NCBI GenBank assembly: GCA_038260305.1
Contig: JBBSNY010000014.1
Span: forward strand, 31,109 to 95,108
Origin: CADCVQ01 sp038260305
Lineage (GTDB): Bacteria > Actinomycetota > Thermoleophilia > Solirubrobacterales > Solirubrobacteraceae
Length of the DNA: 64,000 nucleotides
Direction: 5' to 3'
Under the pieces are notes generated by a model. That model ran no database searches. It had not been told where the DNA came from and saw nothing but the letters and a program-made list of their open reading frames with translations. Position numbers and translations under genes: made by a program. Positions 24,523 through 32,933 of the stretch are shown here, in pieces (within the stretch, counting starts at the first letter, position 1; each line of letters begins with the position of its first letter).

Positions 24523-25905
24523 ATGGCCGAGTCCTCGTATGACTGCATCGTCATCGGCTCCGGGCCCGGCGGCTACGTCGCGGCGATCCGGGCCGCACAG
24601 CTGGGCATGAAGACCGCCGTCGTCGAGTCCGATCAGGTCGGCGGGCGCTGCCTGAACTACGCCTGCATCCCGGCGAAGGCCGTGCTCCGCGTCGCCGACG
24701 TGCTGACCGAGATCCGCGGCGCTGCGGACTTCGGGATCGCCGTCTCCGACCCGCTCGTCGACTTCGACGCGGTCGGCGAACGGCGCAAGAAGGTCATCAA
24801 GACGCTGACCGGCGGCGTCTCCGGGCTCTTCAAGAAGAACAAGATCGACGTCATCGACGGCCACGGGGTGGTCACCGACGATGCCAACGTCAAGGTCGGC
24901 GGCAACTTCGACGGCACGGAGTACCCGACGAAGTTCGTCATCCTCGCGACCGGCTCGGTGAAGAAGCCGCTGCCCGGCACGCGCTTCGGCGGACGCGTCA
25001 TCGGCACCGAGGAGGCGTGGGCGCTGACCGAGCTGCCCGACACGCTGGCCGTCGTCGGCGCGGGCGCGTCCGGCACCGAGATCGCGTCCGCATACGCCCG
25101 CCTGGGCTCGGACGTCACGCTCTACGAGGGCCTCGATCGCGTGCTGACGAGCGAGGACGTCGAGATCTCCAAGCTCGCCGATCGCGGCTTCAAGAAGCAG
25201 GGCATCACGGTCCGCACGGGCGTGTTCGTCGAGAACGTGCAGTCCGGCGACGACAGGGTCACGTTCACCGTGGCGGGCGAGCCGGCGAGCGCGCAGTGGC
25301 TTGTCATCGCTGCGGGCCGTGGGGCCGACACCGAGGGGCTCGGCCTCGAGGAGGCGGGGATCACCGTCCTCGACTCCGGCCTGATCGCCGTCGATGGCGC
25401 AATGCGCACGTCGCTGGCCGGCGTCTACGCGATCGGCGACCTCGTGCCCGGCCCGGCGCTCGCCCACAAGGCGTCCGACGAGGGCATCATCGCCGCCGAG
25501 GACGCGGCCGGCTTGGAGACCCACGCGATCGAGTACGTCGACATCCCGCGCGCGACGTTCTGCTACCCAAACGTCGCCAGCTTCGGCCTCACCGAGCAGC
25601 AGGCGATCGACGCCGGCCACGACGTAGTCGTCGGGCGCTGCTCGTTCGGCGCGGTCGGTGCCGGCACGGTCTACGGGGATCGCACCGGCCTCGTCAAGCT
25701 CGTCGGCGACAAGGCGTACGGCGAGCTGCTCGGCGGCCACATCGTCGGCACGCGCGCGACCGAGCTCATCCAGGAGCTCGTCAACGTGCGCGCTTTGGAA
25801 GGCGGGTACGGCGAGATCGCGCGCATCGTGCATGGCCATCCGACCCTGTCGGAGGCCGTCATGGAGGCAGCCCGCGACGCCGACGGCTGGATCATCCACG
25901 GCTGA
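24523..25905 (+). CDS. lpdA: Dihydrolipoyl dehydrogenase (E3)
   Basis: This 460-residue flavoprotein disulfide reductase has the FAD motif VIGSGPGGYVAAIRAAQLG and the redox Cys pair in GGRCLNYACIPAKAV. The NAD motif is VVGAGASGTEIASAYARLG, the second FAD loop YAIGDL, and the catalytic His-Glu HGHPTLSEAV sits at the C-terminus. It reoxidises dihydrolipoyl groups with NAD+ for 2-oxoacid dehydrogenase complexes. Two complete E1/E2 sets lie 5 and 16 kb away and neither has its own E3, so this is the likely shared E3. Closest relatives may include mycothione-like reductases, but the CxxxxC and His-Glu motifs fit E3. Confidence 0.88.
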   Translation: MAESSYDCIVIGSGPGGYVAAIRAAQLGMKTAVVESDQVGGRCLNYACIPAKAVLRVADVLTEIRGAADFGIAVSDPLVDFDAVGERRKKVIKTLTGGVSGLFKKNKIDVIDGHGVVTDDANVKVGGNFDGTEYPTKFVILATGSVKKPLPGTRFGGRVIGTEEAWALTELPDTLAVVGAGASGTEIASAYARLGSDVTLYEGLDRVLTSEDVEISKLADRGFKKQGITVRTGVFVENVQSGDDRVTFTVAGEPASAQWLVIAAGRGADTEGLGLEEAGITVLDSGLIAVDGAMRTSLAGVYAIGDLVPGPALAHKASDEGIIAAEDAAGLETHAIEYVDIPRATFCYPNVASFGLTEQQAIDAGHDVVVGRCSFGAVGAGTVYGDRTGLVKLVGDKAYGELLGGHIVGTRATELIQELVNVRALEGGYGEIARIVHGHPTLSEAVMEAARDADGWIIHG

Positions 25906-25918
25906 AGCGCCGGCGCTC

Positions 25919-26599
25919 GTGGCGATCGACGTGCCTGGTCCCGACCCGGCGCCTGGGCCGAGCCCCGTGCCCGGTCCCGAAGCGGCGCCTGGGCCGAGCC
26001 CCGTGCCCGGTCCCGACCCGGCTCCTGGGCCCGCGTTCTACTTCGACCTGCGCAGCCCCGAGGCGTACCTCGCCGCCGAGCGCGTGCTGCAGCTGCTGCC
26101 GGTGCGCGCGGAGTGGCTCCCAATCGACTCGTCACGTCTGACGGGCGCCGACACGCTTGAGGCCTGGCGCTGCGAGACCGACCGCGAGGCCTACCTCGAA
26201 CGCATCTCGCGGCTCGCCGAGCGCCGCGGGCTGCAGGCGCTGCGCTGGCCGCAGCCGTTTCCGTTCGACAGCGCATTCGCGATGCGCGCCGCGACGTACG
26301 CCAAGCAGATCGGCCGCACGGTCCCCTTCGCGCTGGCCGCGTTCCGCCAAGCATTCGCGGGCGGGCGCGACCTCGCCGTGCCAGACAACGTCCTGATCGC
26401 CGCGGCGGCCTGCGAGATGCATCCGACGGCCGTCATGAAGGGCGCCGGCCTGGCCTCGATCGCCGCCCGCCTACAGGACGCGACCGCGCTCGCGGCGCGG
26501 CGCGGCGTCCGCGACGTGCCTGCGGTCTGGCTCCCCGAGGGGGAGGTCTTCCACGGCGACGAGGCGCTCGAGCAGGCCGCCGCCGCACTCGGCGCCTGA
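25919..26599 (+). CDS. DsbA-fold 2-hydroxychromene-2-carboxylate isomerase-like protein
   Basis: The conserved opening FYFDLRSPEAYLAAERV near residue 40 belongs to the kappa-GST/HCCA-isomerase branch of the DsbA fold. The later IGRTVPFALAAFRQAFAGGRD and VRDVPAVWL (cis-Pro loop) support this. No CxxC is present, so it is not a thiol oxidase. The 226-residue frame from GTG 25919 begins with a Pro-rich 36-bp repeat whose units each start with GTG. The true start may be the last of these (26003), which gives a family-typical N-terminus. Substrate unknown. Confidence 0.7.
   Translation: MAIDVPGPDPAPGPSPVPGPEAAPGPSPVPGPDPAPGPAFYFDLRSPEAYLAAERVLQLLPVRAEWLPIDSSRLTGADTLEAWRCETDREAYLERISRLAERRGLQALRWPQPFPFDSAFAMRAATYAKQIGRTVPFALAAFRQAFAGGRDLAVPDNVLIAAAACEMHPTAVMKGAGLASIAARLQDATALAARRGVRDVPAVWLPEGEVFHGDEALEQAAAALGA
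25931..26032 (+). repeat. 36-bp tandem repeat, about 2.8 copies
   Basis: Copies start at 25931, 25967 and 26003, the last partial. Each begins GTGCC(C/T)GGTCCCGA and encodes a VPGPxxAPGPSP-type unit. It sits at the 5' end of the DsbA-fold gene and obscures its start. Confidence 0.8.
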
Positions 26600-26638
26600 C
26601 AGAACGCACCCAGCAGCGCCGTCACCGCCGCCGCGAGC

Positions 26639-26644
26639 TAGGTT
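26639..26644 (+). promoter_or_regulatory. -10 hexamer TAGGTT before the 89-residue gene
   Basis: TAGGTT lies 7 bp upstream of ATG 26652. This favours that ATG over the in-frame TTG at 26643. Confidence 0.45.
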
Positions 26645-26651
26645 GCGCAGC

Positions 26652-26921
26652 ATGAAGGCCAACCGCCACTACCGGCTCATCTACACGCGCGCCAACCGCA
26701 GGCCGGCGGGGCTCGATCCGGGGCGCATCGACCACATCGAGGTCGTCGACATCGCCTCCGGTGAGGTCGTGCTCTTCTGGGACCTCGTCGCGCCCGATGC
26801 CGCGCGCCGCGCGCGCCGCGTGCGCGAGGACCTGTCGGTGCTCGACGTGGCCGACTTCGTCGATCGCTGGTGCACCGTCGACCTCGACGCGGTCGACGCG
26901 ACCTACCGCGGCGAGGAGTAG
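26652..26921 (+). CDS. Small conserved-looking hypothetical protein
   Basis: This 89-residue protein opens MKANRHYRLIYTRANRRP. A mixed alpha/beta body follows, with HIEVVDIASGEVVLFWDLV and DVADFVDRWCTVDLD. Balanced composition and acidic C-terminus look like a folded cytosolic protein. No family is recognised. It is a single gene between a plus-strand and a minus-strand neighbour, with its own promoter-like hexamer. Confidence 0.6.
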   Translation: MKANRHYRLIYTRANRRPAGLDPGRIDHIEVVDIASGEVVLFWDLVAPDAARRARRVREDLSVLDVADFVDRWCTVDLDAVDATYRGEE

Positions 26922-26925
26922 CAAG

Positions 26926-26995
26926 CCGCCGCTCAGTCCTTGCGGCCGGTCACCGCGAGCCCGCCGCTCAGTCCTTACGGCCGGTCACCGCGAGC
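26926..26995. repeat. 35-bp tandem duplication at the 3' end of the LysE-type gene
   Basis: Copies 26926-26960 and 26961-26995 differ at a single base (G at 26942, A at 26977). The second copy contains the stop codon and last codons of the minus-strand transporter gene. The first copy is a non-coding duplicate. Confidence 0.9.
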
Positions 26996-27606
26996 CCGGC
27001 GCCAAGGCCGATCATGACGAGCCCGCCCGTCCCGCCGATCGCGGCGATCCGCTGCGGCGAGCGCACGAGCCAGTCGCGCGCGGCGCCGGCGGCGAGCGCC
27101 CACATGCTGTCGCAGACGAGCGCGATGGCGCAGAACACCGCGCCGAGCGTCACCAGCTGCACGCCCACCGAGCCCGCCGAGCGGTCGACGAACTGGGGGA
27201 GCACCGCGACGAAGAAGACGATGACTTTCGGGTTCGCGATGCCGACGATGAACGCATCCGCGAAGATCCGCCGCAGGTCCCGAGCCGCGACCGGCGCGTT
27301 CAGCGCGGCCGCGAGCGAGCCGCGCTTTCGAAACGCCTGCACGCCGAGGTAGACGAGGTAGAGCGCGCCGGCGAACTTGATCACGGTGAAGACCGCGATC
27401 GACTCCTGCACGATCGCCCCGACGCCGATCGCGACGAGGAAGACCTGGACATAGACCCCGGCCGTGTTGCCGACGACCGTCGCGATCCCGGCCTTCCGAC
27501 CCAGCGTCAGCGATCGCGTGACGACGAACAGCACGCTCGGCCCCGGCACGAGGATCAGCACGGCCGCGACGACCATGAACGCCAGCAGATGCTCGGTCGG
27601 CAGCAT
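26968..27606 (-). CDS. LysE/RhtB-family amino-acid exporter
   Basis: The 212-residue protein has six hydrophobic spans. Family motifs include VLILVPGPSVLFVVTRSLT near the N-terminus, KFAGALYLVYLGVQAFR near 75 and GIANPKVIVFFVAVLPQFV near 125. LysE-type permeases export amino acids or related metabolites by proton antiport. The substrate cannot be deduced. TAGGCT lies 6 bp before the ATG. The last codons are duplicated just downstream. Confidence 0.85.
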   Translation of the reverse strand: MLPTEHLLAFMVVAAVLILVPGPSVLFVVTRSLTLGRKAGIATVVGNTAGVYVQVFLVAIGVGAIVQESIAVFTVIKFAGALYLVYLGVQAFRKRGSLAAALNAPVAARDLRRIFADAFIVGIANPKVIVFFVAVLPQFVDRSAGSVGVQLVTLGAVFCAIALVCDSMWALAAGAARDWLVRSPQRIAAIGGTGGLVMIGLGAGLAVTGRKD

Positions 27607-27612
27607 GTCCGG

Positions 27613-27618
27613 AGCCTA
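27613..27618 (-). promoter_or_regulatory. -10 hexamer TAGGCT before the LysE-type gene
   Basis: On the minus strand TAGGCT lies 6 bp upstream of ATG 27606. It fits a leaderless start. Confidence 0.5.
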
Positions 27619-27647
27619 ATCCACACCGCCGCCGCGCCGCCCCCGGG

Positions 27648-29147
27648 CTACAGCCGCTCCAAGACCTCCGCGGCGGCCCGCTTACCCGCGCGCACCGCAC
27701 CGTCCATGTAGCCGTTCCAGTACGTCGCGGTCTCCGCGCCCGCCCAGTGAATGCGGCCGACCGGCTCGCGCAGCGCGACGCCGTACGTCGTCAGCACGCC
27801 CGGCGCCGGCACCGCGACCGGGCACCCGCGCGTGTACGGCTCGGCCGACCAGTCCATCTCGACGTAGTCGATCGGCGACAGCGCCTGTGCCCCGAACGCG
27901 CGGCCGAGGCACCCCAACGCGCTGCTGCGACGGTCCGCGGCGGGCAGCCCAGAGAAGCGGCGCGCCTCGTCACCGCAGATGAAGCCGAGCAGCGCCCCCG
28001 ACTTGCCGGACGCCGGCGAGCTGTCGAACGTGACGTTGCACGGGCCGGTATCCGAGACTGACGCGCCGTTGAGACCCGCGTCGCGCCAGAACGGCCGCTC
28101 GTAGATCGCCTGGACCTTCACGATGTGCCCCTGCGCCAAGCGCTGGGTCAGCCCGTCGCGCAGCGCGGGCAGCGCCGGCTCGTACTGGATGCGGCCGGCC
28201 AAAGTAGGCGCCAATGCGACGATGACCTGTCGCGCGCGGTTGACATAGTGGTCCGAGACGACGTCGACAAACCCGTGGTCGGTCACGATCCGCCGCACCG
28301 GCGATCGGCGCACGACGCGCCGGCCGAGCTGGCGCGCTAACGCCAAAGCGATCGCCTGCGTGCCGCCGTCGACGCGGTCCTGCTGGGCGCCGCTGCGCGT
28401 CGAGAAGTTGCGCTCGAACGTGCCCGGCGTGCCCTCGTCGCCGGACGCGGCGATGAAGTACAGCGCGAACAGCAGCGAGACCTCACGCAGCTCGGCGCCG
28501 AACACCGGACCCAGCCCCGCCCGTGCGAGGTTCATGAAGCGCCGCCCGCCGGTCGTGTTGTGGCGCAGCCAGTAGTCGAGCGACTGGCTGTCGTACTCGC
28601 CGGCCCGCGCCGCCTCCCACGGCGCCGCGACTGGGACCTGGAGCGACAGGCGGTCGAGCGTCGTCGTCGCGAGCAGCAGATCGACCAGCAGCGCCGGATC
28701 CGGCGGCGCCTGCCCCGTCAGCCCGCCGTCGGCGTACGTCGTGCGTGTGCCCCCGGCGAGGTAGACGTTGCGGCCGACGTTGTAGGTAGGAAACGTGTCG
28801 ATCCCCAGCTCGCCGACGAGCGCGCGGATCTCGTTCTGCGTCGGCCCGAGGAACTCCGCGCCGAGGTCGACGACCTCACCCCCGGCGATCGGGCGGCTCA
28901 GCATCCGCCCGCCGACGCGGTCGCGCGCCTCGATCACCGCGACCGAATGGCCCGCGCGCATGATCTCGCGCGCCGCGACGAGCCCGCTCAACCCGGCACC
29001 GACGACGACGACGTCCTCGCGCCGGCGCGCGCGTCGACGCCGCGGCCTGGGCTTGGCGGCCCGCGCCGGCGCCGCTCCACCGGCCGCCGCCGCGGCGGCG
29101 CCGGCACCGGCGACGAGCCGGCGACGGGTGATCTCGCGATCCGGCAC
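27648..29147 (-). CDS. Tat-exported flavin monoamine oxidase
   Basis: From GTG 29147 the protein has 499 residues. A twin-arginine signal (ITRRRLVAGAGAAAAAAGG) is followed by a basic linker. The FAD motif VVVVGAGLSGLVAAREI and GGRML come next, then the FAD-contacting end WAGAETATYWNGYMDGAV. The Cys in YTRGCPVAVP aligns with the region that carries covalent FAD in MAO A/B. It should oxidise amines to aldehydes with H2O2 release outside the cytoplasm. The start is revised from a TTG at 29183, which is instead a perfect -35 element. Confidence 0.82.
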   Translation of the reverse strand: MPDREITRRRLVAGAGAAAAAAGGAAPARAAKPRPRRRRARRREDVVVVGAGLSGLVAAREIMRAGHSVAVIEARDRVGGRMLSRPIAGGEVVDLGAEFLGPTQNEIRALVGELGIDTFPTYNVGRNVYLAGGTRTTYADGGLTGQAPPDPALLVDLLLATTTLDRLSLQVPVAAPWEAARAGEYDSQSLDYWLRHNTTGGRRFMNLARAGLGPVFGAELREVSLLFALYFIAASGDEGTPGTFERNFSTRSGAQQDRVDGGTQAIALALARQLGRRVVRRSPVRRIVTDHGFVDVVSDHYVNRARQVIVALAPTLAGRIQYEPALPALRDGLTQRLAQGHIVKVQAIYERPFWRDAGLNGASVSDTGPCNVTFDSSPASGKSGALLGFICGDEARRFSGLPAADRRSSALGCLGRAFGAQALSPIDYVEMDWSAEPYTRGCPVAVPAPGVLTTYGVALREPVGRIHWAGAETATYWNGYMDGAVRAGKRAAAEVLERL

Positions 29148-29153
29148 GCGACC

Positions 29154-29183
29154 AGCGTCCAGCAGCGGCGCGCCACCTGTCAA
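29154..29183 (-). promoter_or_regulatory. Promoter of the amine oxidase gene
   Basis: On the minus strand TTGACA (29183-29178) and GACGCT (29159-29154) are separated by 18 bp. The -10 ends 6 bp before GTG 29147, giving a leaderless transcript. Confidence 0.6.
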
Positions 29184-29277
29184 GCGCGACCTTCAACGAC
29201 CACAAACGGCGCCCGCGGCCGGTCGCGGCCGGGCAACGTTGTCCCGGCGTCGAAATGGGGCGGCCACGTGCGCCCGA

Positions 29278-29283
29278 TACCCT
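29278..29283 (+). promoter_or_regulatory. -10 hexamer TACCCT before the first E1-alpha gene
   Basis: TACCCT lies 8 bp upstream of ATG 29292. It probably drives the E1-E2 operon. Confidence 0.5.
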
Positions 29284-29291
29284 CCGCGCAC

Positions 29292-30461
29292 ATGGCAGAG
29301 CCCGTCGCCGACACCACGTCGAGCACCGAACTTCCCGAGCCCGAGGTCGCGCGTGAGTGGCTGACCACGATGATGCTGATCCGCCGCTTCGAGGAGCGCG
29401 CCGGCGAGATGTACGCGAAGGCGAAGGTCGGTGGCTTCCTGCACCTCGCGATCGGCGAGGAGGCGACGATCGTCGGCTCGACGCGCGCGCTGCGCGACCA
29501 GGACTACCTCATCTCGACGTACCGCTCGCACGGCCACACGCTCGCGCGCGGCAGCGATCCGAACCGCGTCATGGCCGAGCTCTTCGGCCGCGTCGACGGG
29601 CTCTGCAAGGGCCGCGGCGGCTCGATGCACATGTTCGATCTCGAGAAGCGCTTCATGGGCGGCTACGGGATCGTCGGCGGCAATCTGCCGATCGCGGCCG
29701 GCTTCGCGCTCGCGTCGGACTACAACGGCCTGGATGAGGCGACGCTGTGCCAGTTCGGCGACGGCGCCTCCAACCAGGGCACGTTCGGCGAGACGATGAA
29801 CCTCGCGGCGCTGTGGTCGCTACCGGTCGTCTTCATGATCACGAACAACCGCTTCGGGATGGGCACGTCGCTGGAGCGGCACTCGGCGATGACCGACCTG
29901 CTGCGCAAGGGCGAGGGCTTCGGCGTCCCTGGGATGCGCTGCGATGGGATGGACGTCGCCGACACCTACAAGGTCACGACCGAGGCGCTGCGCGTCGCGC
30001 GCGAGGAACGCAAGCCCGTGCTCGTCGAGGCACTCACCTACCGCTTCCGCGGGCACTCGATGGCCGACCCCGAGGAGTACCGCACGAAGGAGCAGGTCGA
30101 CGAGTGGCGCAAGCGCGACCCGCTCGCGGTCTTCGGCGATCAGCTCGTCGAGGCGGGCGTCATGACCGCGGAGGAGCGCGCCCAGCTCGACGCCGACACG
30201 GTCAAGCGCATCGACGATGCCGTCGCGTTCGCCGACGCCTCGCCGCACCCGTCGCCGAACGAGCTCTACGACGACATCTACGTGCTCGGCGACCAGGTCC
30301 GCGGCTGGTACTCGATCGACGAGCGCACCTCGACCCCGCACCGCGGCGAGGACGAGCGCGCTATGACCGAGAACCTCCCCGGCCACAGCGAGTACGAGCG
30401 GGCGATGGGCTCGCCCGGCGGCCTGACCCCGGCCGACGACATCCAGAAGGGCGAGGACTGA
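29292..30461 (+). CDS. pdhA: Pyruvate dehydrogenase E1 component, alpha subunit
   Basis: This 389-residue subunit carries the thiamine diphosphate motif QFGDGASNQGTFGETMNLA, ending in NN (MITNN). It also has the conserved HGHTLARG and KGRGGSMHMF and the phospho-loop-like YRFRGHSMADPEEYR. The GGSMH and GHSMSDP-type sequences favour pyruvate over branched-chain substrates. With the adjacent E1-beta it decarboxylates the 2-oxoacid and reductively acylates E2. It is the first gene of a three-gene operon (alpha, beta, E2) with gaps of 4-5 bp. Acetoin dehydrogenase is an alternative assignment. Confidence 0.85.
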   Translation: MAEPVADTTSSTELPEPEVAREWLTTMMLIRRFEERAGEMYAKAKVGGFLHLAIGEEATIVGSTRALRDQDYLISTYRSHGHTLARGSDPNRVMAELFGRVDGLCKGRGGSMHMFDLEKRFMGGYGIVGGNLPIAAGFALASDYNGLDEATLCQFGDGASNQGTFGETMNLAALWSLPVVFMITNNRFGMGTSLERHSAMTDLLRKGEGFGVPGMRCDGMDVADTYKVTTEALRVAREERKPVLVEALTYRFRGHSMADPEEYRTKEQVDEWRKRDPLAVFGDQLVEAGVMTAEERAQLDADTVKRIDDAVAFADASPHPSPNELYDDIYVLGDQVRGWYSIDERTSTPHRGEDERAMTENLPGHSEYERAMGSPGGLTPADDIQKGED

Positions 30462-30465
30462 CGCC

Positions 30466-31452
30466 GTGGCGGTCATGCGCTACCGCGAGGCGCTGAACGC
30501 GGCGCTGCGCGAGGAGATGGTCCGCGACGAGTCGGTCATGCTCATGGGCGAGGACATCGGCGTCTTCAACGGCGCGTTCAAGGTCACGGCCGGCCTGCTC
30601 GAGGAATTCGGCGAGAAGCGCGTGCGCGACACGCCGATCTCCGAGAACACGATCGTCGGGATGGGCGTCGGCGCGGCGATGACCGGGCTACGACCCGTCG
30701 TCGAGCTCATGACGATCAACTTCTCGCTGCTGGCGATGGACCAGATCGTCAACCACGCGGCGTCGATCCGCTACATGTTCGGCGGCCAGGTCAAGGTGCC
30801 CCTGGTCGTGCGGATGCCGCAGGGCGCGGGCCACCAGCTCGGCCCGACGCACTCGCACTCATGGGAGGCGCTCTACCTCCACGTGCCCGGCCTGCTCGTC
30901 GCGGTGCCGACGACGGCGGCCGACGCGAAGGGTCTGCTGAAGTCCGCGATTCGCGACGACAACCCGGTGATCTTCATCGAGCACGAGTACCTCTACGGCC
31001 AACGTGGTGAGGTGCCCGACGACGAGGACTTCACGGTCGACTTCGGCCACGCGGCGATCCGCCGCGAGGGCTCGGACGTGACGATCGTCGGCATCTCGCG
31101 GATGGCGCTGACCGCCGCGCGCGCCGCGAAGACGCTGAGCGAGCGGCACGGCATCGAGGCCGAGGTCATCGACCCGCGCACGCTGCGCCCGCTGGACCTC
31201 GACACGATCCTCGCGTCCGTGCGTAAGACGAACCGCTGCGTCATCGTCGAGGAGGGCTGGCCGCACGGCGGCGTCGGCGCCAACCTCTCCGCGCTCGTCA
31301 CCGAGCAGGCCTTCGACGACCTCGACGCGCCGATCCAGCGCGTCACCGGCGCCGACGTGCCGATGCCCTACTCCAAGCCGCTCGAGCAGCTCGCGTTCCC
31401 GCACGAGGCGCAGGTCATCGACGCCGTGCTCGCGACGACGAAGAGGCGTTAG
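30466..31452 (+). CDS. pdhB: Pyruvate dehydrogenase E1 component, beta subunit
   Basis: This 328-residue subunit has the family opening YREALNAALREEM and the strings LMGEDIGVFNGAFKVT, DTPISENTIVGMGVGAAM and VEEGWPHGGVG. The sequence MPQGAGHQLGPTHSHSWEA contains the substrate-proximal His. GTG 30466 is four bases after the E1-alpha stop. Together with E1-alpha it forms the heterotetrameric E1 enzyme. Confidence 0.87.
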   Translation: MAVMRYREALNAALREEMVRDESVMLMGEDIGVFNGAFKVTAGLLEEFGEKRVRDTPISENTIVGMGVGAAMTGLRPVVELMTINFSLLAMDQIVNHAASIRYMFGGQVKVPLVVRMPQGAGHQLGPTHSHSWEALYLHVPGLLVAVPTTAADAKGLLKSAIRDDNPVIFIEHEYLYGQRGEVPDDEDFTVDFGHAAIRREGSDVTIVGISRMALTAARAAKTLSERHGIEAEVIDPRTLRPLDLDTILASVRKTNRCVIVEEGWPHGGVGANLSALVTEQAFDDLDAPIQRVTGADVPMPYSKPLEQLAFPHEAQVIDAVLATTKRR

Positions 31453-31457
31453 TCGAC

Positions 31458-32933
31458 GTGTCCGACATCGTCATGCCGAGGCTCTCGGACTCGATGGAGG
31501 AGGGCACAATCCTGAAGTGGCTGAAGTCCAACGGCGACTCCGTCGCGCGCGGCGAGCCGCTGGCGGAGATCGAGACCGACAAGGCGACGCTGACCTACGA
31601 GTCCGATGCGGCGGGCGTGCTGACGATCGTCGTCGCCGCGGGCGAGACGCTGCCGATCGGCGAGGTCATCGCGCGCCTGGAAGACGGCGCGGGTGGGGCG
31701 GCCTCCGGGGCGCCGACCGTCGCCGAGACGAGCGCGCCGTCCGAGGCCGAAGCCGCGCCAGAGTCCGCGCAGGCCGCCGAGCCAGCCACTCCGGAGGCGA
31801 GCCCGTCGGCCGCGCCCGCCGCCGCCGCGACAGCGCCCGAGCCATCCGCCCCGCCGACGGCGGCACCACATGCCGTGTCCGTGGCGGCACCGCCGTCCGC
31901 TGCCGGCACGCCGGCCCACGGCCTGCGGCCCGCGACCGGGCGCGTCAAGGCGTCGCCGCTCGCGCACCGGATCGCCCGCGAGCAGGGCGTCGACCTGCGC
32001 CTCGTCACCGGCACCGGCCCCGGCGGGCGCATCGTCAAGGCCGACGTCGAGGAGGCCGCGCAGAGTGGCTCGGCGGCGGTCGGCTCGGAACCCACGCCCA
32101 CGGAGGCCGCCGCGCGGCCCGCCGCCGCCTCCGCTCCGGCCAGCGGCGCCCCGCCGACAGCGGGCGCCGCTCCCGCAGCCGCCACACCCGCCGCCTCCGC
32201 ACCACCCGCACCGCCGCCCGCGCCGGCAGCGGTCGAGACCGCCACCGCCAAGGGCGACATCACGATCCAGGAGCTCACGCGCATCCAGCAGGTCATCGCC
32301 CGACGGATGGCCGAATCGAAGGCGACGGTGCCCGACTTCACGCTGCGCTCGGAGATCGACATGGAGGGCTGTGTGGCGCTGCGCGCGCAGCTCAAGGCGC
32401 TCGCAGGCGACGTCCCGTCCTACAACGACATGGTCGTCCGCGCCTGCGCGCTCGCACTGCGCGAGTTCCCGCGCGCGAACGGCAGCTACAAGGACGGCAA
32501 GTTCGAGCTGCACAGCCGCGTCAACGTCGGGATCGCGGTCGCCGCGACCGACGCGCTCGTCGTGCCGACGATCTTCGACGCCGACCGTAAGTCATTGCGC
32601 GAGATCGCCCGCGAGTCGCGCGCCGTCGCCGAGCGCGTGCGCGCCGGCACCGTCACGCCGCCCGAGCTCAGCGGCGGCACGTTCACCGTCTCGAACCTCG
32701 GGATGTTCGGCGTCACGGACTTCACCGCCGTCATCAACCCGCCGCAGGCCGCGATCCTCGCCGTCGGCGCGCTCGCGCCGCGCGCCGTCGTCCGTGACGG
32801 CGAGGTCGTCGCGCGCAACACGATGGCCGTCGTGCTCGCCTGCGACCACCGGATCCTCTACGGCGCCGACGCGGCGCAGTTCCTCGCCCGCATCCGCGAG
32901 CTGCTCGAGCAGCCGCTGGCCCTCGCGTTCTGA
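31458..32933 (+). CDS. pdhC: Dihydrolipoyl acyltransferase (E2) of the pyruvate dehydrogenase set
   Basis: The 491 residues contain one lipoyl domain (1-78, lipoyl Lys in ETDKATLTYE) and long Ala/Pro linkers. A peripheral-subunit-binding domain follows (SPLAHRIAREQGVDLRLVTG, near 165), then the CAT catalytic domain. The catalytic end reads CDHRILYGADAAQF, where most E2 enzymes have HRxxDG; here the Asp position is Tyr. To my knowledge plastid-type E2s share HRxxYG, so activity is plausible. The mobile linkers are unusually long on both sides of the binding domain. Confidence 0.88.
   Translation: MSDIVMPRLSDSMEEGTILKWLKSNGDSVARGEPLAEIETDKATLTYESDAAGVLTIVVAAGETLPIGEVIARLEDGAGGAASGAPTVAETSAPSEAEAAPESAQAAEPATPEASPSAAPAAAATAPEPSAPPTAAPHAVSVAAPPSAAGTPAHGLRPATGRVKASPLAHRIAREQGVDLRLVTGTGPGGRIVKADVEEAAQSGSAAVGSEPTPTEAAARPAAASAPASGAPPTAGAAPAAATPAASAPPAPPPAPAAVETATAKGDITIQELTRIQQVIARRMAESKATVPDFTLRSEIDMEGCVALRAQLKALAGDVPSYNDMVVRACALALREFPRANGSYKDGKFELHSRVNVGIAVAATDALVVPTIFDADRKSLREIARESRAVAERVRAGTVTPPELSGGTFTVSNLGMFGVTDFTAVINPPQAAILAVGALAPRAVVRDGEVVARNTMAVVLACDHRILYGADAAQFLARIRELLEQPLALAF

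Noticed and set aside
25931..26032. Short regular repeats as a CRISPR array
   Set aside because: The 36-bp units are contiguous, with no spacers, and are coding; there are no cas genes.
29148..29183. TTG 29183 as the amine oxidase start
   Set aside because: The TTG is part of a perfect TTGACA -35 element spaced 18 bp from a -10 that precedes GTG 29147.
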